A stretch of 6,419 bases of DNA, from NCBI GenBank assembly GCA_934567745.1, contig CAKTJM010000107.1, positions 1 through 6,419 of the forward strand, written 5' to 3'. A program made the translations under genes and the position numbers. Positions 1 through 5,941 of the stretch are shown here, piece after piece (within the stretch, counting starts at the first letter, position 1; every line of letters begins with the position of its first letter). The stretch is from an uncultured Eubacteriales bacterium (lineage in GTDB: Bacteria; Bacillota; Clostridia; Oscillospirales; Oscillospiraceae). Below the pieces are notes generated by a model. That model saw only the letters and a list, made by a program, of their open reading frames with translations. It was not told the DNA's origin and did not search any database.

Positions 1-2
1 TC

Positions 3-989
3 ACCGTCCTGATGGCCGGGTTCGCCGGGCTGCGCGTGCGGTGCAACGACACCGGCGCCTATCGGCACGGGTACGAGCTGATCACGTCCGGCTCTCTGGA
101 CGGTATGGACCTGAGCGTCGGCTCGAACCCGCTCTTCAACCTCATCAACTACTGTCTGAAGATGAACGACGTCTCGACCCAGAACTATTTGATGTTTTGG
201 GCCGTGGTGACCGTCGCCGGGTACATCACCTTCGTCCATCGGCATTCGGTGGACTATCCGCTGACGATCTTCCTGCTGTTCACGACGGGCTGCTACACCT
301 TCGCCTTCGCCGGGATCAAGCAGGCCGCGGCGGTCGCCGTCGCGCTCATCGCGGTCCTCTTCGCCCTGCGGCGGCGGTGGATCCTCTACGTGCTCTGCGT
401 CCTGATCGCGGCCGGCATCCATCCCTACGCGCTGATGTATCTCCTCGTGCCGCTCATGACGTTCCGCCCCTGGTCGCGGCGGACGTATCTCCTGCTGGGG
501 CTGGCCCTGCTGGGCGGCTTCCTCCTGCGGCCGCTGATCGGCACCCTGGTCGACATCACGACCATGATGGGGGAGAAATACACGGTCGAGTCGTTCACGC
601 AGAGCGGCGTCAACGTCTTCCGCGTACTGGTGTGCAACGTGCCGCTCGTCCTGTCGTTCCTCTACCGGAAGAAGCTCTTCCGGGACAGCACGCAGGCGGA
701 GGATCTGATCGTGAACCTGACCATGCTCAACGGCGCGATCATGTTCGTCGGCCTGTTCGGGACGGCGAACTATTTCGGGCGGCTGGCGAACTACTTCCTG
801 ATCTTCCAGTCGCTGTCGCTGCCGTGGATGCTCAAGAAGATCGGTGGCCGGGACGGGCAGATCCTCAAGGTCCTGCTGATCCTGGGGTACGTCGCCTATT
901 TCTGGTATGCCAATGTGATCAATATCCCGTTCGACCAGGATTTCGCACGGTTGACGATCCGGGCGTATCTTGCACTGTTAGGAGGATGA
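3..989 (+). CDS. EpsG-family polysaccharide polymerase/export membrane protein, 5' end cut by window
   Basis: Multi-pass inner-membrane protein of the EpsG type, a family found in exo- and capsular-polysaccharide clusters and thought to act in chain polymerisation. The frame is open to the window edge. The first ATG, at 12, lies right before the family's early GLR...DTGAY segment (residues 6-17), so the first membrane helix is probably upstream and the gene is 5' partial. Counting from that ATG, hydrophobic segments lie near 58-75, 83-100, 104-118, 123-148, 157-174, 201-217, 235-256 and 287-303. The family-typical GIKQ at 101-104 is followed by an AAGIHPYAL stretch containing H137. Codon use is GC-rich, like the nucleotidyltransferase downstream. 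The stop is 3 nt before the next start, so the two genes are probably co-transcribed. Family assignment is fairly secure; the exact sugar substrate cannot be read. Confidence 0.85.
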   Translation, partial: TVLMAGFAGLRVRCNDTGAYRHGYELITSGSLDGMDLSVGSNPLFNLINYCLKMNDVSTQNYLMFWAVVTVAGYITFVHRHSVDYPLTIFLLFTTGCYTFAFAGIKQAAAVAVALIAVLFALRRRWILYVLCVLIAAGIHPYALMYLLVPLMTFRPWSRRTYLLLGLALLGGFLLRPLIGTLVDITTMMGEKYTVESFTQSGVNVFRVLVCNVPLVLSFLYRKKLFRDSTQAEDLIVNLTMLNGAIMFVGLFGTANYFGRLANYFLIFQSLSLPWMLKKIGGRDGQILKVLLILGYVAYFWYANVINIPFDQDFARLTIRAYLALLGG

Positions 990-992
990 AGC

Positions 993-1742
993 ATGGAGCA
1001 GGAGCCTAAGATCAGCATCATCGTGCCCGTCTATAACGTCGCGCCATATCTGCGGCAGTGCCTGGACAGCCTTGTCGGCCAAACATACCGGGATATCGAG
1101 ATCATCTGCGCCGATGATGGGTCTACCGATGAGAGCGGCGAGATCTTAGACCAATATGCCGCAGAAGATCTGCGCATCAGGGCCTTGCATATAGAGAACT
1201 CCGGCGTTCCTGCTGCGCGGAACCTCGCACTCGACCATGCCGCTGGGGAATATGTGATCTTCGTGGATGGCGATGATTGGATCGAGACGAATACCTGTGA
1301 AACGGTCCTGGCTCAGGCCGCTGGCTATGACCTGGTCATGTGGCCATACATCGATGGCTCGACCGATGATACCTTTGCAGTTGCACGAGCTTACCAAAAG
1401 GAGCATCCAGAAAAAATCATTCTTCTAAAAAATGAATGCAACATGGGGCTCGATCACACGTTGAACCGTTGCTTGCAGGTGGCTGACGGAGCGTATATCG
1501 CACGGATGGACGGTGACGATATCTCACTCCCAACTAGGCTAGAAAAAGAAGTTCGTTTTTTAGATGGAAACCCTAAATACGCAATCGTCAGTTGCTCGAT
1601 GATTTTTTTGATGAAAGCGGCGATTGGGGGAGAAGTCATGCCATCGAAAAACCCACGAAACGAGATTTTATCAAGCGCAGTCCTGTTCACTGTCATGCCC
1701 CCTGCTTTGATGAATATGTGCTGCGTCACTATAATTATTTAA
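993..1742 (+). CDS. Chimeric, truncated family 2 glycosyltransferase
   Basis: GT2 enzymes transfer a sugar from a nucleotide-sugar to a lipid-linked or nascent glycan on the cytoplasmic membrane face. The start is secure: GGAGG at 981-985 lies 7 nt before the ATG. Residues 6-120 form the N-terminal half of a GT2, with VPVYN at 11-15, DDGSTD at 41-46, GVPAARN at 71-77 and the DXD-type VDGDDW at 91-96. At residue 121 a second GT2 begins in its own DGSTDD motif and runs through NMGLDHTLNRCL (150-161) and a second metal-binding motif, ARMDGDDIS (170-178). The second unit leaves frame at a T run (1603-1609), so residues after about 205 are out-of-frame sequence. Neither unit keeps a complete acceptor-binding half. 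The product is 249 residues, shorter than the roughly 300 or more usual for such enzymes. Probably non-functional, though the first catalytic motifs are intact. Confidence 0.75.
   Translation: MEQEPKISIIVPVYNVAPYLRQCLDSLVGQTYRDIEIICADDGSTDESGEILDQYAAEDLRIRALHIENSGVPAARNLALDHAAGEYVIFVDGDDWIETNTCETVLAQAAGYDLVMWPYIDGSTDDTFAVARAYQKEHPEKIILLKNECNMGLDHTLNRCLQVADGAYIARMDGDDISLPTRLEKEVRFLDGNPKYAIVSCSMIFLMKAAIGGEVMPSKNPRNEILSSAVLFTVMPPALMNMCCVTIII
1353..1705 (+). pseudogene. Remnant of a second GT2 glycosyltransferase, frameshifted
   Basis: This remnant lies partly inside the chimeric frame above. It begins at the DGSTDD codons (1353-1370) and lacks the usual N-terminal strand and VPVYN-type motif. 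Up to about 1602 it is read in the frame of the preceding ORF. From 1604 the homology continues in the next frame as FFDESGDWGRSHAIEKPT and DFIKRSPVHCHAPC, which fits the segment after the DXD motif in this GT2 subgroup. The seven T's at 1603-1609 would restore a continuous protein if there were eight, so one base appears lost there. Homology stops at about 1705, where a different gene fragment is joined. Base composition becomes A+T rich within this piece, unlike the first GT2 half. The ends are estimated from motif homology only. Confidence 0.65.
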
Positions 1743-1860
1743 AAATATTAAACCGTACCACTGTATTTGTGAACGGTGGGGGGAATTTAGGGACATTATG
1801 GCCAGACATTTAATGACACTTGTACTTATCCCCAATATAACCCTTCTAACTCGCTCTTCC
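1380..1860. other. A+T-rich block between GC-rich genes
   Basis: From about 1380 the sequence shows repeated A and T runs (for example aaaaaatcattcttctaaaa at 1412-1431, ttttttaga at 1556-1564, aattatttaaaaatatta at 1733-1750), and GC-rich codons return at about 1860. The genes on both sides are strongly GC-biased at third codon positions. The block coincides with the second GT2 remnant, the pyruvyl transferase fragment and the first codons of the VanZ-like remnant. It looks like material of different origin left after recombination in the polysaccharide locus. Boundaries are by eye. Confidence 0.6.
1706..1813 (+). pseudogene. Fragment of a polysaccharide pyruvyl transferase-like gene
   Basis: In the same frame as the shifted part of the second GT2, the sequence reads FDEYVLRHYNYLKILN, then TTVFVNGGGNLGTLWPDI, and then stops at 1811-1813. 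The NGGGNLGTLW motif (1772-1801), after a hydrophobic strand, is typical of the N-terminal half of the polysaccharide pyruvyl transferase family (PF04230), which adds ketal pyruvate to cell-surface glycans. Only about 35 residues remain of a protein that is normally about 300 or longer. There is no start codon or ribosome binding site of its own. It is A+T rich. This is a recognition from motif memory; a GT4-like or unrelated origin is possible but less likely. Confidence 0.5.
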
Positions 1861-2201
1861 GGTATTCATGCGGTCATCCTCACCCCCTTCGCCGCCCTCG
1901 TCGCCGCCCGCCACCAGCCTGAGCTCTACCGTGAGCTCCTGATGAACGTCTTCCTCTTCTTCCCCCTTGGCTTGACGCTCTCCACGCCCTGCCGCGCCCG
2001 TGGCACCGCTGGGTAAGGATCGCCCTCACGACGCTCGTCGGCTGTATCTCCAGTGCGGGGATCGAGTATACACAGTACCGCTATGCCCTCGGCATGGCGG
2101 AGACGGACGACGTGATCTGCAACACGCTGGGCGCGTTCCTCGGCGCGACCTCGCTGCTCATCGCCCACATCATCGAGACACACAGAGAAAGGAGCGCGGA
2201 C
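1798..2201 (+). pseudogene. VanZ-like family protein, N-terminally truncated and frameshifted
   Basis: VanZ-like proteins are small membrane proteins; VanZ itself gives low-level teicoplanin resistance, while many relatives sit in cell-surface gene clusters with unknown roles. Here the first frame gives ITLLTRSS (end of a first membrane helix), VILTPFAALVAARHQPELYR and ELLMNVFLFFPLGLTL, the family's NxxLFxPLG segment. From about 1980 the homology moves to another frame: ALPRPWHRWVRIALTTL, then SSAGIEYTQYR, then ETDDVICNTLGAFLGATSLL, the family's DDxxxNTLGAxxG signature. One base appears to be missing near 1978-1992, and the first frame stops at 2014. Most of helix 1 is absent, and the ATG at 1798 has no convincing ribosome binding site. 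The second frame meets no stop before the nucleotidyltransferase start at 2202 and is continuous with it. If the shift is a sequencing error, the product would be a VanZ-nucleotidyltransferase fusion. Confidence 0.7.
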
Positions 2202-3419
2202 ATGGCCCTGACGACCACCGAGACCCAGTTCCTACAGCTCGCCAAAGCGGCCATCTCCGGCGGGGACCTGCCCGCAGGCCCCGTGGACTGGCCCGCGATC
2301 CTCATCCTCGCCAACCAGCAGAAGCTCCTGCCGATCCTCTTCGAGGCCGTCCGCCGGACGCCCGCCGCCGGGGCGGACGCCGCCCTGTTCGCCGTCATGA
2401 AGCAGCAGGTCCTCGTCCAGGTCCTGAACCAGACCGTGCGCACCGCGGAGTTCTCGGCCCTCTACGGGTCGCTCCGCACAGCGGGCCTGCATCCCGTCGT
2501 GGTGAAGGGCCAGCTGTGCAGCCGCCTGTACGCGCTCCAGGACCACCGCATCAGCGCCGACGACGACCTCTACATCCCGGACGCCGAGTTCCTCGCCTGC
2601 CACGAGCAGCTTCTCGCAAACGGCCTGACCACCGACACACCGCCGGACGAACTGGCCACGGCGGACGAGGTGTCCTACACGAAAAAAGGCAGCCCGATCT
2701 ACATCGAGCTGCACCGTCATCTGTTCGACTCCTCTGAGGATGCCCACGACGAGTTGGGCCGGTTTTTTGCCGACATCAGACCCGTCGAGAGCGACGGCTT
2801 TTTGGCTATGCCGCCCCACGAGCACCTGCTGTACCTGATCCTGCACGCCTACAAGCACTTCGTGCGCAGCGGCATCGGTCTGCGGCAGTTCTGCGACGTC
2901 GGTCTGTGGGCGCGGGCGTACCACGATCAGATCGACTGGCCGCGCCTGCACGACCAGTGCGCCAGCGTCCACGCGGCGACCTTCGCCGCGGCGGCGTTCC
3001 AAATCGCGCGCGCGTATCTGGGGATCGCGTTCGTCCTGCCCGCGCCGTGGCGCGACGACATCGACGCCGTGCCGCTGCTGCACGATACGCTCTGCGGCGG
3101 TGTCTACGGCTCGAACGACTACACCCGGCTGCACTCCTCCACGGTCACGCTGAACGCCGTCAAGGCCAGCAGGACGGGGGAGCGGGGCGGCGTCCTGCGC
3201 ACCGTGTTCCCGAAGCGGGCGCACCTGGCGCGGCGGTATCCCTACCTCAAGAAAAAACCGTACCTGCTGCCCGTCGCATGGGCGCAGCGCATCGCGCACT
3301 ACGCCAGCGAGAAACGGGCCAGTACGGACGATAGCGCGTCCGGCTCCCTCAGGCTCGCCAAGGAGCGCATCGAGCTGATGAAGCGGTATGGGATCATCGA
3401 GCGACGGAGATCGCCATAG
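2202..3419 (+). CDS. PF14907-type nucleotidyltransferase family protein
   Basis: A 405-residue protein of the uncharacterised nucleotidyltransferase family NTP_transf_5 (PF14907), common in polysaccharide and peptide-modification clusters; its substrate is unknown. The start at 2202 is chosen because AAAGGAG at 2188-2194 is 7 nt upstream; the open frame extends further up but carries VanZ-like sequence there. Visible family features: VVVKG at 99-103, R116 and the acidic DDDLYI at 120-125 (likely metal and nucleotide site), IYIELHRHLF at 166-175, and HEHLLYLILHAYKHF at 206-220 followed by GIGLRQFCDVGLWAR. A basic C-terminal region includes PYLKKKPYLLPVAWAQRI (347-364) and RIELMKRYGII (389-399). 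No signal peptide or membrane helix is seen, so it is probably cytoplasmic. Codon use is GC-rich, like the EpsG gene. It appears intact and ends just before a strong terminator, so it is the last gene of the locus. Confidence 0.8.
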   Translation: MALTTTETQFLQLAKAAISGGDLPAGPVDWPAILILANQQKLLPILFEAVRRTPAAGADAALFAVMKQQVLVQVLNQTVRTAEFSALYGSLRTAGLHPVVVKGQLCSRLYALQDHRISADDDLYIPDAEFLACHEQLLANGLTTDTPPDELATADEVSYTKKGSPIYIELHRHLFDSSEDAHDELGRFFADIRPVESDGFLAMPPHEHLLYLILHAYKHFVRSGIGLRQFCDVGLWARAYHDQIDWPRLHDQCASVHAATFAAAAFQIARAYLGIAFVLPAPWRDDIDAVPLLHDTLCGGVYGSNDYTRLHSSTVTLNAVKASRTGERGGVLRTVFPKRAHLARRYPYLKKKPYLLPVAWAQRIAHYASEKRASTDDSASGSLRLAKERIELMKRYGIIERRRSP

Positions 3420-3446
3420 GTGCCGCGCGACGTCCAAACGAGAGAA

Positions 3447-3488
3447 AACGCCCACAGGAGCCTCCGGGAGGAGGCCCCTGTGGGCGTT
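3447..3488. terminator. Bidirectional rho-independent terminator
   Basis: A 12-bp perfect outer stem (aacgcccacagg with cctgtgggcgtt) continues, after one A-C mismatch, into a 6-bp inner stem closed by a 4-nt loop. On the minus strand it is followed by a TTTTCTCTCGTTT tract; on the plus strand by ttcgttt. It lies 28 nt after the nucleotidyltransferase stop and 35 nt after the convergent TetR gene stop, so it serves both. Confidence 0.85.
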
Positions 3489-3522
3489 CGTTTCGATGTG
3501 AGGCCGTGCGCGGTGGCATCCC

Positions 3523-4110
3523 TCACGGCTCTTTCAGCATCCCGTGCAGGAACAGCGGCAGCTGCCGCTGGGAGTACTGGCAGAGGGAATAGTTCCCGCT
3601 GGAGATGCACCAGTCGTACATCACGGCCCGCTCGTACATGGCGTAGGCCCTGGTGATGTCGTTGACCGTCTGGCCGTCCCGGAACAGGCCCTGTTCCTTC
3701 CCCTCCACCGCGATCTGCCGGAGCAGCTTATAATAGGTGCGGTCCTGGTCCAGCAGATGCCGTTCCCCCTTGACCGTGAGCTGGGAGGCGAACAGCTGCG
3801 TCAGCAGGTTGCAGGGGACGGTGTTCTCGATCATCAGGAACAGCTCCTCGTTCAAGAACAGGAGCTTCTCGATTGGATCCATGTCCCGGTCCATGGTCTC
3901 CACCAGCTCCTCGTATTTGCTGTCGAACAGGTAGGAGAGCGAGCCGAGCAGATCGGCCTTGGTGCTGAAGTAGTGGTAGAACGAGCCCTTCGACGTTTGG
4001 GAGGCCTCGACGATGTCATCGATGGTGGTGTCGTCATACCCGTAGCGGTAAAAGAGCTTCCAGGCGGCGGAGACGATACGCCCCTTGACGGAGCTGTTGC
4101 TTTTCTTCAT
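3523..4110 (-). CDS. TetR/AcrR-family transcriptional regulator
   Basis: A 195-residue protein of typical TetR length. The N-terminal DNA-binding domain covers about residues 8-52: KGRIVSAAWKLFYRYGYD (helix 1), TTIDDIVEASQTSKGSFYHYF (helix-turn-helix, 28-48) and the family-typical STKADLL after it. The rest is helical and variable, forming a ligand-binding and dimerisation domain whose ligand cannot be predicted. The start is supported by GAGG at 4119-4122 on the minus strand, 8 nt before the ATG. The gene is divergent from putP across 225 nt, an arrangement in which a TetR protein often represses itself and the neighbouring transporter gene; that link is inference. Its stop is followed by the shared hairpin terminator. 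Confidence 0.9.
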   Translation of the reverse strand: MKKSNSSVKGRIVSAAWKLFYRYGYDDTTIDDIVEASQTSKGSFYHYFSTKADLLGSLSYLFDSKYEELVETMDRDMDPIEKLLFLNEELFLMIENTVPCNLLTQLFASQLTVKGERHLLDQDRTYYKLLRQIAVEGKEQGLFRDGQTVNDITRAYAMYERAVMYDWCISSGNYSLCQYSQRQLPLFLHGMLKEP

Positions 4111-4140
4111 GGTGATATCCTCATGCTTGGACTGGATCGA

Positions 4141-4154
4141 AGTACAGAGTACAG
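4141..4154. promoter_or_regulatory. Candidate TetR operator: tandem AGTACAG repeat
   Basis: Two perfect copies of AGTACAG lie head to tail at 4141-4147 and 4148-4154. Within them GTAC-aga-GTAC (4142-4152) is a short inverted repeat of the kind a dimeric repressor can bind. The element covers the predicted transcription start and touches the -10 of the TetR promoter. Binding by this TetR protein is inferred from position only. Confidence 0.35.
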
Positions 4155-4181
4155 TCTAACCTGTTTTTCCGAGATCGTCAA
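4153..4181 (-). promoter_or_regulatory. Promoter of the TetR gene
   Basis: On the minus strand, TTGACG (4181-4176) and TAGACT (4158-4153) are separated by exactly 17 nt, a good sigma-70/sigma-A type promoter (5 of 6 and 4 of 6 consensus matches). Transcription would start near 4146, about 35 nt before the ATG. The tandem AGTACAG repeat overlaps the -10 and the expected start, fitting autoregulation. Confidence 0.65.
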
Positions 4182-4280
4182 TCGATTTCGCCTATATTCG
4201 ATAAAAATATGACGATATCTGCACTTTTGAGGGCCGTTCAAGATAAAGACCACTCGAAGATCACATACCTTGGTCGATAT

Positions 4281-4308
4281 TTCATCATAGAAAAATATAT
4301 GGTATAGT
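4281..4308 (+). promoter_or_regulatory. Extended -10 promoter of putP
   Basis: TGgTATAGT at 4300-4308 is an extended -10 element (TGn plus a 5 of 6 match to TATAAT). A weak -35, TTCATC at 4281-4286, sits 16 nt upstream, so the extended -10 probably carries recognition. Transcription would start near 4315, leaving a leader of under 30 nt before the likely start codon. The surroundings are A+T rich, in contrast to the coding sequence. Confidence 0.55.
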
Positions 4309-4332
4309 AGCAGTTAAGTTTGAAAGAGAGGG

Positions 4333-4346
4333 TTCATGATCATGAA
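4333..4346. repeat. 14-bp perfect palindrome over the putP start codon
   Basis: TTCATGATCATGAA reads the same on both strands and contains both possible putP ATG codons (4336 and 4342). It may be a binding site for a dimeric protein, a weak RNA hairpin hiding the start, or a by-product of the repeated Met-Ile-Met codons. No second copy was seen in the window. Confidence 0.5.
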
Positions 4347-5853
4347 TGCAGAGATCGTCGTATTTTTGGGATATTTCGTCCTATTGTTCTTCGTTGGGTT
4401 GATTTTCTTCTTCAACGGGAGCAACAAGGACCAAGAGGACTACTTCCTGGGCGGCCGCAGCATGGGTCCCTGGGTCACGGCCATGTCCGCCCAGGCGTCG
4501 GACATGTCGGCCTGGCTGCTGATGGGCCTGCCCGGCTCCATCCTGGCCTTCGGCTTCGGGCAGATCTGGATCGGCCTGGGCCTCGCGCTCGGCACGGCCG
4601 CGAACTGGATCTTCTGCGCGGCCCGTCTGCGCAAGCTCAGTAAGGTCGCCAACGATTCCATCACCCTGCCGCAGTATCTGACCAACCGCTTCGCGTCGAA
4701 GAAGAAGACGCTGCAGGTGATCTGCGCCATCATCTTCCTGATCGCCTTCACCGTGTATGTGGCCTCCGCCTTCGTGGCCGGTGCGTCCGTCATCACGATG
4801 CTGTTCTCCGGCATCAGTGAGCATACCGCCATGATCATCTTCGCCCTGATCATCATCGGCTACACCTTCCTCGGCGGCTTCAAGGCGGTCTGCTGGACGG
4901 ACTTCTTCCAGGGCATCCTGATGATGATCGCGCTGCTGGCCGTCCCCATCATCGTGGTCGCGACGCAGAACCTGGATACGTCCGCGCTGGCCCAGGTCTA
5001 TACCTACACCGACGCCTCCGGCGCCGTCGTCACCTGCGATTTCGGCGCTGGTCTGTTCTCCGCCTCCTGGCAGGACATCGTCTCCGGCCTGGCCTGGGGC
5101 CTTGGCTACTTCGGCATGCCCCACATCCTGGTGCGGTTCATGTCCATCGAGAAGCCCTCCATGATCAAGAAGTCTTCCGTGGTCGCGATCGTCTGGGTCA
5201 TCCTGTCCATCGGCGGCGCCTGCCTGGTGGCCTACTTCGCCCGTATGATCATGGCGGAGGAGCTGCTGACGACCGGCATGCAGAAGACCGTGTTCATCGT
5301 GATGGCGCGTCATTTCTTCCCGCCCGTCATCGCCGGGTTCCTGCTGGCTGCCATCATGGCCGCCTCCGTGTCCACGGCGGACTCCCAGCTGCTGGTCGCG
5401 TCCAGCTCCCTGACCGCTGACATCTATCAGCCCCTGATCCGGAAAAATGCCAGCGCCAAGGAGGTCCTCTGGATCGGCCGTCTGGCCGTGGTCGTGATCG
5501 CGATCGTCGCCTATGTCATCGCCTCCTCCAAGGGCTCCGGCGCCCAGGCGATCATGAACATGGTGGAGAACGCCTGGGGCCTGTTCGGCTCGGCCTTCGG
5601 TCCCGTGATGCTGTTCTCGCTGTTCTGGAGACGCTTCAACTACACCGGCGCCTGTGCAGGTGTCATCGCCGGCGCCGTGGTGGACGCCCTGTGGCTGGCG
5701 TTCCTCAGCAGCAGCACCGGGGTCTACGAGCTGCTGCCCGGCTTCATCGCCGGTGCCGTCGTGGCCGCCGTCGTCACGCTGATGACGCCCGCCCCGAACA
5801 AGGAAGTGACCGATATCTTCGATACGGCGACCGACCCTGCGTTCGACGAGTGA
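4342..5853 (+). CDS. putP: Sodium/proline symporter PutP
   Basis: Sodium/solute symporter (SSS family) that imports proline using the sodium gradient across the cytoplasmic membrane. The 503-residue length equals the usual PutP length and hydrophobic segments run end to end, as expected for 13 helices. Diagnostic stretches, counted from the chosen start: DYFLGGRSMGPWVTAMSA (33-50), ASDMSAWLLMGLPG (52-65), GFKAVCWTDFFQG (179-191), WGLGYFGMPHILVRFM (252-267) and SVSTADSQLLVASS (342-355). D54 and S56 match the known sodium and proline site of E. coli PutP in helix 2, and S344/T345 match its S340/T341; the residue after S56 is Ala where E. coli has Gly58. GAGAGG at 4327-4332 is 9 nt from the ATG at 4342 but only 3 nt from an in-frame ATG at 4336, so 4342 is preferred. 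A single-gene unit with its own promoter and terminator, possibly repressed by the divergent TetR protein. Confidence 0.92.
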   Translation: MNAEIVVFLGYFVLLFFVGLIFFFNGSNKDQEDYFLGGRSMGPWVTAMSAQASDMSAWLLMGLPGSILAFGFGQIWIGLGLALGTAANWIFCAARLRKLSKVANDSITLPQYLTNRFASKKKTLQVICAIIFLIAFTVYVASAFVAGASVITMLFSGISEHTAMIIFALIIIGYTFLGGFKAVCWTDFFQGILMMIALLAVPIIVVATQNLDTSALAQVYTYTDASGAVVTCDFGAGLFSASWQDIVSGLAWGLGYFGMPHILVRFMSIEKPSMIKKSSVVAIVWVILSIGGACLVAYFARMIMAEELLTTGMQKTVFIVMARHFFPPVIAGFLLAAIMAASVSTADSQLLVASSSLTADIYQPLIRKNASAKEVLWIGRLAVVVIAIVAYVIASSKGSGAQAIMNMVENAWGLFGSAFGPVMLFSLFWRRFNYTGACAGVIAGAVVDALWLAFLSSSTGVYELLPGFIAGAVVAAVVTLMTPAPNKEVTDIFDTATDPAFDE

Positions 5854-5878
5854 TCCCACACCGACCTGATGTTGATAT

Positions 5879-5923
5879 GGCCCTCCCCAGTCGGCTCTTG
5901 AGACCGACAGGGGAGGGCCTTTT
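5879..5923 (+). terminator. Rho-independent terminator of putP
   Basis: A 10-bp GC-rich stem (ggccctcccc with ggggagggcc), one mismatch, then an inner stem gtcgg/ccgac around a small loop, followed directly by TTTT and a GT-rich tract. It lies 25 nt after the putP stop. On the minus strand there is no T tract, so it would terminate the convergent regulator gene less well. Confidence 0.85.
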
Positions 5924-5941
5924 GTGTGTGTGGGCCGCGCG

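Noticed and set aside
41..1009. 322-codon plus-strand frame overlapping the EpsG gene
   Set aside because: Arg/Pro/Ala-rich out-of-frame shadow; the other frame has clear EpsG membrane segments and motifs.
1733..1797. Promoter-like A+T-rich stretch before the VanZ-like remnant
   Set aside because: The sequence encodes the pyruvyl transferase motif, and no -35/-10 pair with suitable spacing and a following ribosome binding site was found.
2232..3455. 407-codon minus-strand frame opposite the nucleotidyltransferase
   Set aside because: Low-complexity Val/Arg/Gly/Asp composition typical of antisense to GC-rich codons, and it runs into the terminator hairpin.
4181..4280. Repeated CGATA words (4199, 4213, 4275) and short ATCGA/TCGAT inverted arms in the putP-tetR intergenic region
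   Set aside because: Words are too short and irregularly spaced to claim as operators; expected by chance in A+T-rich DNA.
4381..5859. Long open frame of 492 codons opposite putP on the minus strand
   Set aside because: Its product is rich in Gly, Asp, His and Gln with no domain, and it mirrors the codon bias of the clear putP gene; no ribosome binding site was seen.
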